Made by a program: the position numbers and the translations under genes. 6,383 bases of DNA, taken from the NCBI GenBank assembly GCA_003157055.1, contig PMIG01000197.1, forward strand, positions 1-6,383. Direction: 5' to 3'. The first letter of the stretch is position 1. Each line of letters begins with the position of its first letter. This DNA comes from Bacteroidales bacterium (GTDB taxonomy: Bacteria > Bacteroidota > Bacteroidia > Bacteroidales > VadinHA17). Below the pieces are notes generated by a model. It was not told the DNA's origin. It did no database searches and was given only the letters and a program-made list of their open reading frames with translations. Below are positions 1 through 6,383 of this stretch, piece after piece.

Positions 1-327
1 GGAAAAAGTATACTTGTCTACACCTGGGCCTCCACAAATTAGTGACGTAGCTTTAATCTTGTATTTTTCAAGCGTCGCAGTAAGTTTATTCGCCAGTTCA
101 GGAGAATAGGTTCTGATATTAAGCTGACATACAGGGAAACCAAGATCCCTTACAATATTCAGATCTTTTTCCGGGTTGTCAGCAGAAGCGATCACGCCAA
201 CTTGAATATCATTTAACATGCCTCCTGATTTTACAAAAGTCCCGGTGTCAAAAGAAGAAAGAATACCGGGAATCCCTGAAATGAGTGCCGTGGAATAAAT
301 GAATTTCCTTCTGCTGATAGGTGTCAT
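1..327 (-). CDS. Sugar phosphate isomerase/epimerase-like protein with Tat signal (N-terminal part)
   Basis: The frame reads leftward from an ATG at 327 and stays open for 109 codons to the window edge, so only the N-terminus is present. The first residues, MTPISRRKFIYSTALISG, contain a twin-arginine motif (SRRKFI) followed by a hydrophobic stretch, which predicts Tat export to the periplasm. After the signal come IQVGVIASADNPEKDL (about residues 41-56), LGFPVCQLNI (62-71) and YKIKATSLICGGPG (89-102). This alternation of a strand, a helix and another strand ending in a glycine-rich loop fits the start of the xylose-isomerase-like TIM barrel (AP_endonuc_2 family), where Tat-exported members are common in Bacteroidota sugar-degradation loci. 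The catalytic metal ligands would lie in the missing part, so substrate and activity cannot be judged. It is divergent from the HTCS gene. The family call rests on the fold-like pattern and signal; the reading frame itself is secure. Confidence 0.75.
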   Translation of the reverse strand, partial: MTPISRRKFIYSTALISGIPGILSSFDTGTFVKSGGMLNDIQVGVIASADNPEKDLNIVRDLGFPVCQLNIRTYSPELANKLTATLEKYKIKATSLICGGPGVDKYTFS

Positions 328-371
328 GGAATATAGGTTTTTAATTGGTTGTTTGTTATATGGTCTTATCC

Positions 372-388
372 TTTAATGATTCATTAAA
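372..388. promoter_or_regulatory. 17-nt perfect palindrome, candidate operator of the minus-strand gene
   Basis: TTTAATGATTCATTAAA reads the same on both strands around its central base. It lies 45-61 nt upstream of the minus-strand start codon at 327, where an operator or promoter-overlapping site would be expected. No clear TAnnTTTG element was found on that strand, so the promoter itself is not identified. AT-rich palindromes can arise by chance, and no second copy is present in the window. Confidence 0.3.
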
Positions 389-424
389 AATAAAGATTTT
401 TTCTTATGCAAAAGCAGTACGTCT

Positions 425-441
425 TGACCACATTTGGCCGG
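425..441 (-). repeat. Inverted copy of the CCGGC..AAA..TGGTCA repeat
   Basis: On the minus strand this reads CCGGCCAAATGTGGTCA. It matches the plus-strand copy at 511-527 at 15 of 17 positions and the copy at 487-503 at 13 of 17. The inverted orientation relative to the other copies suggests it is one terminal repeat of an IS, facing the copies at 487-527 and 898-925. Confidence 0.55.
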
Positions 442-486
442 TTCAATTGCATTTATCATAAATAATTTAACGGCAAACACTTAATT

Positions 487-527
487 CCGGCAAAGGATGG
501 TCAATTTACTCCGGCGAAATATGGTCA
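487..527 (+). repeat. Two tandem 24-nt-spaced copies of the CCGGC..TGGTCA repeat
   Basis: CCGGCAAAGGATGGTCA (487-503) and CCGGCGAAATATGGTCA (511-527) agree at 14 of 17 positions and start exactly 24 nt apart, joined by ATTTACT. Short repeated units of this style near an element end are typical of IS families whose transposase binds several subterminal sites, IS21 being the best known. Assignment to IS21 rests on this general resemblance only. The reading frame of the transposase remnant passes through these repeats without a stop, but the sequence does not look coding here. Confidence 0.55.
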
Positions 528-545
528 GAGCCACTGGCTTTTCCA

Positions 546-866
546 GTCAATGGAGGAATACAGGGAATCGAGATAATCATGCCGAAGCTGCTCAAAAGAG
601 AAAGCTACTACCTGAAGAAGAAACGGGAAGAGAGATGTCGGTCAAGAGCTGGGATAGAAGAGCTCATATCACACCTGAAACATGACGACAGGATGATCAG
701 GAATTACCTCAGCGGCAGAGCAGGATACCAAACCAACACCCTACTGGCTGCTGCAGCATACAATATAAAGAAATGGATGAGATTAAAACAACAGGAGATA
801 CTCGATTTAATTTTTCGTTTGTTTTACCAGGGGCTTATTTTGGTCCCGGTAAATATCCAACGCTGA
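546..866 (+). pseudogene. C-terminal remnant of an IS5/IS1182-like DDE transposase
   Basis: About 106 residues remain from a protein normally around 400-500 residues long. The recognisable part starts near GGIQGIEIIMPKLLKRESYY and includes RCRSRAGIEELISHLKHDDR, which carries the glutamate of the catalytic DDE triad in the family motif RRAGIEPVIGHLK-DHR; here the usual PVIGH is ELISH. This is followed by RNYLSG, AGYQTNTLLAAAAYNIKKWM and a natural-looking hydrophobic C-terminus ending at a TGA at 864-866. The N-terminal DNA-binding region and the first two catalytic aspartates are absent, and the frame runs upstream into the repeat array rather than into transposase sequence. An ATG at 579 could start a 95-residue peptide, but there is no reason to think it is functional. 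The 3' boundary to the right-hand repeat is about 30 nt, as in an intact IS right end. It cannot transpose by itself. Confidence 0.8.
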
Positions 867-897
867 CTAAGGAATGAAAAACAAGTATTAATAAGGA

Positions 898-925
898 TCA
901 ACTAAATATGGTCAAATTACTCGGC
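898..925 (+). repeat. Right-hand copy of the TGGTCA repeat, possible IS end
   Basis: ATGGTCAAATTACTCGGC (908-925) resembles ATGGTCAATTTACTCCGGC at 497-515, with one substitution and one missing base. The preceding AAATATGGTCA is identical over 11 positions to the copy at 511-527. It lies about 30 nt after the transposase stop codon, the expected place for a right terminal repeat, and pairs imperfectly with the inverted copy at 425-441. Confidence 0.5.
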
Positions 926-1011
926 TGTTTTAATAAATATTGATTCACATAATTCTCCATTTTTTTCTACTTTTACTTTATCATTGACTGATTTCTGACT
1001 TTGCATTTAAG

Positions 1012-4000
1012 ATGACCAATAAACTTATTAATCTGGTATTATTATTCTTGTTGTCTCTTCCACTAAGCGCAGGATACAAAAAAAATGTTCATTCCATTTC
1101 ACGTCGTGAAGGCTTATCAAATGGTGCAGTGAATACAATTGTGAAGGATACAGAAGGGTATATCTGGTTTGGTACCTGGAACGGACTTGACCGTTACGAC
1201 GGTAGCAATATAGTGACTTATCTGCCAGGGAATAATCCCAGTTCTATTCATAATCATGTTATACGGGAACTATACCCTACTTCAGCAGGACCCATATGGA
1301 TGCTCACTAACAAAGGGCTGGCATTATATGATAATATACACGACCGTTTTACCTCTTATTTTACAAAGGAATCGGAGCAGATAAACTATGAAAATGACAT
1401 TGCAATCAGTCATTCAGATATTTATGGCACACTGGCCTCAGTATTTGGATATGGTATTTTCAGATTTGACACTGTAACAATGCAATTTAATAAAATCATT
1501 TTCGATAATATTTCACAGCCGGCTTCGCTCAACATTAAAAGGATTCATTTTGCTGGCGACCATGCATACTGCATTACAGGAAGTAATCAGGTTTTTATGT
1601 TATCAGGCAATAAACTTGAAGAAGTTTTGCAGCTACCATTAACGGGGACTCTGTCATCATCAATTTCTGTCTTAATAAACCATCACCCGTATATACTTAT
1701 TACTCAACGCTACGGCGCTGCCCTCCTGATTGACCTTGAATCAAAGGAGGTTAAGCAACTCCGGATCCCTGGCGATATAATTACTTCATTCTCACTTTCG
1801 AAGGAAGAAAACAAGCTATGGGTCGGTACCGAAAAGGGCAAAATTTACAGTTTCAATCCATTCACCCGAAATTTCAAAGAACTTAACATACTTTCAGATC
1901 TGTTTGTAAATAATCCTATCGCAACGCGTGTCTTAAGCATTTATGAATCAGAACCCGGTATTTTATGGATAGGAACTGATGGGAACGGAGTATATACCAT
2001 TAAGTTATCTGAGTTTCCGAATAAATGCATTTCATCAGATCAATTGGCATATCCCATTGTAAGAAGCATTCTCGTGACTCATAAAAGGGATGTTCTGATT
2101 GGTACCAAAGGAGGTGGAATAGACGTGTTTGATACTAATGGAAATCATATCAGGGGAATTTCAGTCAAAGATGGTTTGAGCAACAATTCAGTACTCTCAC
2201 TAAATGAGCGGGAAGATGGTTCTATCTGGGTTGGTACTGATGGAAAAGGTATTGACATTATTTCGAAGGATTATAAATTGGTTCGCAATTTTCCTCGTGA
2301 TTTTAAAAGTTCCAATCCTTTAAGCTTTGCGTCAGTATACCGCATTCTTGAAGACAGTGATCATCGTATTTTTCTCGGAACAAGTGGTTATGGAGTTATT
2401 ATGATCGAATTTGACAAAAAAAATATTTCACTTCCCATTAATTACGAACAATTGGTTATTGATAAAAGCATTGATACCAATAGTCCTCAAAAACAAATAG
2501 TGTATGCTCTTGCTGAAGAAAAGCCAGGGATTATCTGGATAGGAACAAGAGGGCTTGGTGTTTATCGTTACAATACAATAACCAAGAGGGTAATTGTACA
2601 ATATTCCTCATTGTCAAATCCTAATATTATTAGAAATGATGATATACTTTCCCTGTTTACAGACCTTGACGGATATATCTGGTGTGGCAGCAGCAATGGT
2701 ATTTTCAATTTCCTGCCAATATCCGCCGATTCAGTCTTAGTTGCCGGGTTAACTAGTCAGCCCGACCTTTCTAATACAAGTATTCATGCGATCCAACTTG
2801 ATAAACAGAGGAATTTGTGGGTCACTACCAATCAGGGACTCTCATTATTAAACATGAACAGAAAGAATGTCCGGAGTTTTAATGTTAACGATGGCCTGAT
2901 TAATATCGAATACAGTGATGGAGCTTCGTTTTTTGATAAAGAAACAGGTAATCTATATGTTGGCGGCACAATGGGCGTAGATATCATTCAAACAGATGAG
3001 ATTATATTCTCTTCCTATTTTCCTTCTGTCGCAATTAATCAGTTTTTTATAAAGAATATTCCTGTAGAAATAGGGAATAAAAACATACTAACCTGCCGCA
3101 TAAATCACCAGAACAATATAAAGCTTGAATATAATCAGAATTCAATCTCATTTAATGTTTCTCCTCTTGTTTACTGGGGTCAGGAGCGTCACAGGATTTC
3201 ATACCGGCTGATTAACTTTGATGACGAATGGGTAATCAATCAACAGAACCAGCCCATTAGTTTTTCAAATCTGGCACCGGGTAAGTATTCCCTTCAAATA
3301 CGCGTGAGCGACGAGAATGGAAACTGGTCAAAAATCACCAAGGAAATAGGGATAATCATTAATCCTCCTTTCTGGTTGACATCATGGGCAATTATGTGTT
3401 ATATCCTGCTGGCTTTTGGAATACAACTTTCCTTATTTATGGCTTACCGCCGACAGGAAGCAAGGAAAAAGGAAGCTGTCCTGAATGAATTCAAAAAGAA
3501 AAAAGAAGAAGAATTACAAAGGTATAAAATAGAGTTTTTTACCAACGTGGCACATGAGTTTCGCGCTCCTCTTACAATTATAATTTCACACATTCATGCG
3601 ATGCTTGAAGATAACCTGAATACCGTTGAAAACGCGCGTCTGTTAAAGGTATTTAATAATAGTGTTAAGCTTCAGAAACTGGTTTTGGAAATAATGCAAT
3701 TCCGAAAACTGGAAAAAGGAAAAGAGCCTTTAAATATCCAACTAACAAAACCTGTTGATCTGATACGTGAAGTTGTTATCGATTTCGAACTACTTGCACA
3801 ACAAAGAGATATTCATTGTGAAGTCATCGCTCCTGATCCTCAATTGGAGTTTAGGACAGATGCAGATAAGTTTCAGCGTATTATGACTAATTTGATTTCG
3901 AATGCAATAAAATATAATAAACCCGGAGGCTTTGTCAAAGCTTTTATTAAATCAGATAAATCAACTCTCATTGTTGAAATAGAAGATAATGGAGATGGTA

Positions 4001-5070
4001 TAACACCCGAGTACTATCAAAAGGTGTTTGAGCCATTCGGAATATCTTCAGCCAGGGAAAGGGGAAGTTTTCCGGGATATAGTTCCACAGGGCTGGGTCT
4101 TGCTGTTACAAAAGGCATGGTCGAATTACTAAAGGGGGCTATTAGTTTTGAAAGCAAACTCAATAAAGGGTCAAAGTTTATTTGTGTTTTTCCTGATGTT
4201 CATGAATCAGGTTCTGGAGAGTTTCTAAGTGAACCGGCTGATAAGCTAAATGAAATCAATTTCATTGATGAAGCAAAACCTGAAGAGACTCTTGAAAATT
4301 CCGAAATATTATCCGGAAAACCTCTGATCTTACTGGTTGATGATGATACTGAAATCTTGATATTACTCAGGGATTTTTTACAGTCTGATTATAATATTCT
4401 TTTTGCCCAGAACGGCCTTGAGGCTTATAATAAAGTTATATCCGACAGGCCCGATCTGATAGTTGTGGATGTGATGATGCCGGAAATGGATGGCATTGAA
4501 CTCTGTGGCAAATTGCGTGAGAACTTTGACACTAGTCATCTTCCGATAATCCTTCTGACAGCCAGAGCTGAAATAGAAGACAGAATTGCCGGTTTGAAAG
4601 CTGGAGCTGATTCTTATATCCCCAAACCATTTCATCCCGAACATTTGAAAGTTCGCATAGAAAAACTCATTCAATTTAGGAACAGTATTAAAAGTCACTT
4701 CGGGAAGCTGGATGATAATTCCACGCTGGTGAAAAAAATCCCTGATCCTTTTTTTCAGAAATTGCTAAGCTTTATTGATGAGAACATTTATGACGAAACA
4801 CTTTCATCTGAAAAGATTTGTGACAAACTGGCTATCAGCAAGACTTCACTTTACAATAAAACCAGATCATTGCTCGGAACTACTCCTCATAGCCTGATAT
4901 TCAGGCGCCGTTTGAGCAAAGCAGCTACCCTTCTTAAATCAACCACAATGACGGTGAGCGAAATCATTGACCAGACCGGATTTACAAGCAGAACTCATTT
5001 CTATGATCTGTTTAACAAGACTTATGATTGTTCGCCTTCAGCCTACCGAAATAAACCGATGTTAAACTAG
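1012..5070 (+). CDS. Hybrid two-component system sensor/regulator (HTCS), complete
   Basis: A 1352-residue one-protein signalling system of the kind that controls polysaccharide utilisation genes in Bacteroidota. A Sec signal peptide (about 1-21, LINLVLLFLLSLPLSAG) exports the sensor. Residues ~25-675 are Reg_prop propeller blades with recurring I-W-x-G-T motifs (tryptophans at 52, 96, 270, 319, 406, 509, 557, 603). A Y_Y_Y domain follows (~700-783), then one membrane segment (~791-812). The cytoplasmic part has HisKA with the phosphoacceptor His848 in HEFRAPLT, and HATPase with N964, the DNGDG box (992-996) and GLGL (1027-1030). The receiver has acidic D1110-D1112, phosphoacceptor D1153, T1183 and K1205. 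An AraC-type double helix-turn-helix (~1247-1350) ends in SPSAYR. All catalytic residues seen are intact, so it should be functional. The start is fixed by the signal peptide directly after ATG; there is no strong Shine-Dalgarno, as is usual in this phylum. The ligand cannot be read from sequence; the GH130 neighbour suggests a mannoside. Confidence 0.97.
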   Translation: MTNKLINLVLLFLLSLPLSAGYKKNVHSISRREGLSNGAVNTIVKDTEGYIWFGTWNGLDRYDGSNIVTYLPGNNPSSIHNHVIRELYPTSAGPIWMLTNKGLALYDNIHDRFTSYFTKESEQINYENDIAISHSDIYGTLASVFGYGIFRFDTVTMQFNKIIFDNISQPASLNIKRIHFAGDHAYCITGSNQVFMLSGNKLEEVLQLPLTGTLSSSISVLINHHPYILITQRYGAALLIDLESKEVKQLRIPGDIITSFSLSKEENKLWVGTEKGKIYSFNPFTRNFKELNILSDLFVNNPIATRVLSIYESEPGILWIGTDGNGVYTIKLSEFPNKCISSDQLAYPIVRSILVTHKRDVLIGTKGGGIDVFDTNGNHIRGISVKDGLSNNSVLSLNEREDGSIWVGTDGKGIDIISKDYKLVRNFPRDFKSSNPLSFASVYRILEDSDHRIFLGTSGYGVIMIEFDKKNISLPINYEQLVIDKSIDTNSPQKQIVYALAEEKPGIIWIGTRGLGVYRYNTITKRVIVQYSSLSNPNIIRNDDILSLFTDLDGYIWCGSSNGIFNFLPISADSVLVAGLTSQPDLSNTSIHAIQLDKQRNLWVTTNQGLSLLNMNRKNVRSFNVNDGLINIEYSDGASFFDKETGNLYVGGTMGVDIIQTDEIIFSSYFPSVAINQFFIKNIPVEIGNKNILTCRINHQNNIKLEYNQNSISFNVSPLVYWGQERHRISYRLINFDDEWVINQQNQPISFSNLAPGKYSLQIRVSDENGNWSKITKEIGIIINPPFWLTSWAIMCYILLAFGIQLSLFMAYRRQEARKKEAVLNEFKKKKEEELQRYKIEFFTNVAHEFRAPLTIIISHIHAMLEDNLNTVENARLLKVFNNSVKLQKLVLEIMQFRKLEKGKEPLNIQLTKPVDLIREVVIDFELLAQQRDIHCEVIAPDPQLEFRTDADKFQRIMTNLISNAIKYNKPGGFVKAFIKSDKSTLIVEIEDNGDGITPEYYQKVFEPFGISSARERGSFPGYSSTGLGLAVTKGMVELLKGAISFESKLNKGSKFICVFPDVHESGSGEFLSEPADKLNEINFIDEAKPEETLENSEILSGKPLILLVDDDTEILILLRDFLQSDYNILFAQNGLEAYNKVISDRPDLIVVDVMMPEMDGIELCGKLRENFDTSHLPIILLTARAEIEDRIAGLKAGADSYIPKPFHPEHLKVRIEKLIQFRNSIKSHFGKLDDNSTLVKKIPDPFFQKLLSFIDENIYDETLSSEKICDKLAISKTSLYNKTRSLLGTTPHSLIFRRRLSKAATLLKSTTMTVSEIIDQTGFTSRTHFYDLFNKTYDCSPSAYRNKPMLN

Positions 5071-5158
5071 AAATTTCTTTAAGAGAACTTTTCTCATATA
5101 AAATCGACTGTTTTTTGGTAAATAACCAACAACTATTTTGATGTTGTGATTTTAAACA

Positions 5159-5226
5159 GGCGGACTATTCCTGAAATCGGATCATTTTGTACTCTAAAGG
5201 ACAAGATCGGGAATGTGGCGGACAAT
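5159..5226 (+). promoter_or_regulatory. Phased GGAC/GGAT repeat array, candidate HTCS operator
   Basis: Four related motifs begin at 5162 (GGACTATT), 5179 (GGATCATT), 5199 (GGACAAGA) and 5220 (GGACAATG), at steps of 17, 20 and 21 nt. The outer two are extended by the identical GGCGGAC (5159-5165 and 5217-5223). A loose inverted pair, GATCATTTTGT (5180-5190) and ACAAGATC (5201-5208), lies between them. AraC-family regulators are known to bind direct repeats about two helical turns (21 bp) apart. The array lies between an AraC-type regulator gene and the start of the next gene, with its last member close to the expected -33 region. Binding by this HTCS is inference. Confidence 0.45.
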
Positions 5227-5245
5227 GATTGCATACAAACTATTA

Positions 5246-5253
5246 TAGCTTTG
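5246..5253 (+). promoter_or_regulatory. Bacteroidetes-type -7 promoter element for the GH130 gene
   Basis: TAGCTTTG matches the Bacteroidetes primary-sigma -7 consensus TAnnTTTG exactly and lies 21 nt before the ATG at 5275, giving a short leader. No TTTG stands at the usual -33 distance: ATTG at 5228-5231 leaves only 14 nt of spacing, and nothing better occurs 19-21 nt upstream. A weak -33 region next to a repeat array is what an activator-dependent promoter would look like. Confidence 0.55.
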
Positions 5254-5274
5254 TTACCAATCTAACCGACTATA

Positions 5275-6318
5275 ATGGATATTGCACACCGCTTCCCCCA
5301 AAACCCTCTTCTTCGTCCAACTGATCTTAAACCAGGTATTGAAGGAATGGAAATAGTCTGTCTGCTTAATCCGGGTGTTTTTCAATTTGACGGGAAAATC
5401 TGGCTCTTGATTCGTGTTGCTGAACGTCCCAAACAAATTGAGGGTAAAATCAGTTTCCCGATATATAATAGCAAAGGTGGAATCGAGATTCTTAACTTCG
5501 ATAAAAACGATCCCGATCTGGATACTTCTGATCCAAGGATAATCAATTATAAGAAAAGGGATTATCTTACTACACTTTCTTACTTAAGACTAGTCTGCAG
5601 CGATGATGGGATACATTTTTATGAACCGAATGGATACCCTCCCATTTTTGGCAAAGGGGAATTAGAATCTTTTGGCATAGAAGACTGTCGTGTAGCTTTC
5701 ATATCTGATGGTTTTTGTCTTTCATTTACCGAGGTATCGGAATCTGGAGTTGGAGTAGGACTCATTATTACTAAAGATTGGAGGAACTTCAAACGTGAAG
5801 GAATGATTTTCCCACCTCATAATAAAGATTGTGCCATCTTCGAAGAAAAGATAGCCGGGAAATATTTTGCTTTACACCGACCCAGCAGTCCTGAACTGGG
5901 CGGAAACTTTATTTGGATAGCCGAGTCGCCCGATCTTGTTCACTGGGGTAGACATAAATGCATTGCTACCTCGCGACCTGGTATGTGGGATTCTGCTCGT
6001 GTGGGTGCTGGAGCACCACCTGTCAAAACTGAAAAAGGCTGGCTTGAAATCTATCATGGTGCTGACAGCAATAATCGCTACTGCCTTGGTGCACTTCTGC
6101 TCGACATCAATGATCCATCAAAAGTTCTTGCCCGTAGCACTGAACCAGTTATGGAGCCCATACAACCTTATGAACAAACTGGATTTTTCGGAAATGTAAT
6201 ATTTACCAATGGCCATTATGTTAAAGGTGACAACATCTTTATGTATTACGGGGCAAGCGATGAAGTAATCTGTGGTGCCCGACTTTCAATCTCTGAAACT
6301 CTTTCAACTCTTAATTAA
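5275..6318 (+). CDS. GH130 family beta-mannoside phosphorylase or mannosidase
   Basis: A 347-residue protein with the conserved blocks of glycoside hydrolase family 130, a five-bladed propeller fold acting on beta-mannosides. Visible blocks are NPLLRP (10-15), ESFGIEDCRV (131-140, with D137 the likely catalytic acid), PPHNKDCAIFEEKIAGKYFALHRP (180-203, split at the conserved NKD and HRP), MWDSARVGAGAPP (237-249), WLEIYHGAD and YCLGALLLD (256-272), and GFFGNVIFTNG near the C-terminus. R202, R242 and H261 lie where phosphorylase members carry basic phosphate-binding residues, so a phosphorylase releasing mannose 1-phosphate is more likely than a hydrolase; exact residue equivalence needs alignment. 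There is no signal peptide, so it should act in the cytoplasm on imported oligosaccharides. The more common EDPR and KDAALFPEK are EDCR and KDCAIFEEK here. The length is normal. Linkage (beta-1,2 or beta-1,4) cannot be told. It follows the HTCS by 204 nt and has its own promoter candidate; the next frame starts 15 nt later, suggesting an operon. Confidence 0.92.
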   Translation: MDIAHRFPQNPLLRPTDLKPGIEGMEIVCLLNPGVFQFDGKIWLLIRVAERPKQIEGKISFPIYNSKGGIEILNFDKNDPDLDTSDPRIINYKKRDYLTTLSYLRLVCSDDGIHFYEPNGYPPIFGKGELESFGIEDCRVAFISDGFCLSFTEVSESGVGVGLIITKDWRNFKREGMIFPPHNKDCAIFEEKIAGKYFALHRPSSPELGGNFIWIAESPDLVHWGRHKCIATSRPGMWDSARVGAGAPPVKTEKGWLEIYHGADSNNRYCLGALLLDINDPSKVLARSTEPVMEPIQPYEQTGFFGNVIFTNGHYVKGDNIFMYYGASDEVICGARLSISETLSTLN

Positions 6319-6333
6319 TAGACTCTGATCGAA

Positions 6334-6383
6334 ATGATTTCTAAACTAACCGCTGAGTATCGTTTTTTTCTTTCAATGCCATA
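6334..6383 (+). CDS. Start of a downstream gene, possibly a sugar transporter (16 codons, partial)
   Basis: An ATG at 6334, 15 nt after the GH130 stop, opens a frame reading MISKLTAEYRFFLSMP and continuing off the window. The short gap and same strand suggest co-transcription with the GH130 gene. GH130 genes in Bacteroidota are often followed by a major-facilitator sugar permease, and a short polar start of this kind would fit. Sixteen residues cannot prove it. The region just before the ATG is A-rich (GATCGAA), without a clear Shine-Dalgarno. Confidence 0.5.
   Translation, partial: MISKLTAEYRFFLSMP

Larger units (their letters stand above)
424..925. mobile_element. Degenerate insertion sequence remnant (approximate limits)
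   Basis: This stretch holds the 3' end of an IS5/IS1182-like transposase gene flanked by related short repeats. The left limit is the inverted copy of a 17-nt motif at 425-441; the right limit is the related sequence at 898-925. Comparing 423-442 with the reverse complement of 897-916 gives 14 identities in 20 positions, centred on TTGACCAYATTTRG, so these could be worn terminal inverted repeats. No convincing target-site duplication is visible, the transposase lacks most of its length, and two further motif copies sit inside the left part. The element is therefore dead and probably a composite or internally deleted copy. The exact ends are inferred. Confidence 0.55.

Noticed and set aside
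497..685. 62-codon plus-strand frame overlapping the transposase remnant
   Set aside because: It is in a different frame from the recognisable transposase sequence, begins inside a repeat unit and shows no protein-like pattern.
996..1003. TGACTTTG as a -7 promoter element for the HTCS
   Set aside because: It departs from TAnnTTTG at one position, lacks a TTTG at the -33 distance and would place the transcript start at the initiation codon.
328..1011. CRISPR array suggested by repeated 17-nt motifs
   Set aside because: There are only four diverged copies, in mixed orientation and irregular spacing, without uniform spacers or cas genes; IS ends explain them better.
4378..4698. 106-codon open frame on the minus strand inside the HTCS receiver region
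   Set aside because: It lies entirely antisense to well-conserved receiver-domain coding sequence, has no recognisable features and is explained as a shadow frame.
5083..5095. Small hairpin GAGAA-CTT-TTCTC after the HTCS stop as a terminator
   Set aside because: The stem has only five pairs with a 3-nt loop and is not followed directly by a T-run (TTTTTT comes about 15 nt later), so it is too weak to call.
5254..5436. Minus-strand frame over the start of the GH130 gene
   Set aside because: It is antisense to conserved GH130 N-terminal sequence, with no family features or upstream signals.
5936..6199. 87-codon plus-strand frame within the GH130 gene
   Set aside because: It is an out-of-frame shadow of the conserved GH130 C-terminal half.

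Overview
The window looks like a carbohydrate-utilisation locus from a member of the Bacteroidota. The main evidence is a complete hybrid two-component system (HTCS) protein, a giant one-polypeptide sensor and regulator architecture characteristic of that phylum. A perfect match to the Bacteroidetes -7 promoter element (TAnnTTTG) sits just upstream of the next gene, and base composition is AT-rich. I cannot place the genus; an environmental or gut Bacteroidales-type organism is a reasonable guess.

Layout, left to right. Positions 1-327 (minus strand) hold the N-terminal 109 codons of a Tat-exported protein that looks like a sugar phosphate isomerase/epimerase; the rest lies outside the window. 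Positions 328-1011 carry no intact gene. They hold a 17-nt perfect palindrome close to the start of the minus-strand gene, then the remains of an insertion sequence: the last ~107 codons of an IS5/IS1182-like DDE transposase (about 546-866) surrounded by several copies of a CCGGC..AAA..TGGTCA repeat, one of them inverted. Positions 1012-5070 encode the HTCS (1352 residues): signal peptide, periplasmic propeller repeats, Y_Y_Y domain, one membrane segment, histidine kinase, receiver and AraC-type DNA-binding domain. Positions 5071-5274 are a regulatory spacer with four GGAC/GGAT repeats at 17, 20 and 21 nt steps, followed by the -7 element. Positions 5275-6318 encode a cytoplasmic glycoside hydrolase family 130 (GH130) protein, probably a beta-mannoside phosphorylase. 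From 6334 a further plus-strand reading frame begins and runs off the window; it may be a transporter, but too little is present to show it.

Working model (inference): the HTCS senses a mannose-containing oligosaccharide in the periplasm, is phosphorylated, and activates the adjacent GH130 promoter through the phased repeats. The GH130 enzyme then splits the imported saccharide in the cytoplasm. No SusC/SusD pair is visible here. The IS debris separates this module from the divergent epimerase gene and may have altered the original promoter region of the HTCS. Most of the window is well-understood biology. The items most worth a second look are the phased repeat array in the HTCS-GH130 spacer, the mosaic IS ends, and the unusual conserved-motif residues in the GH130 protein.
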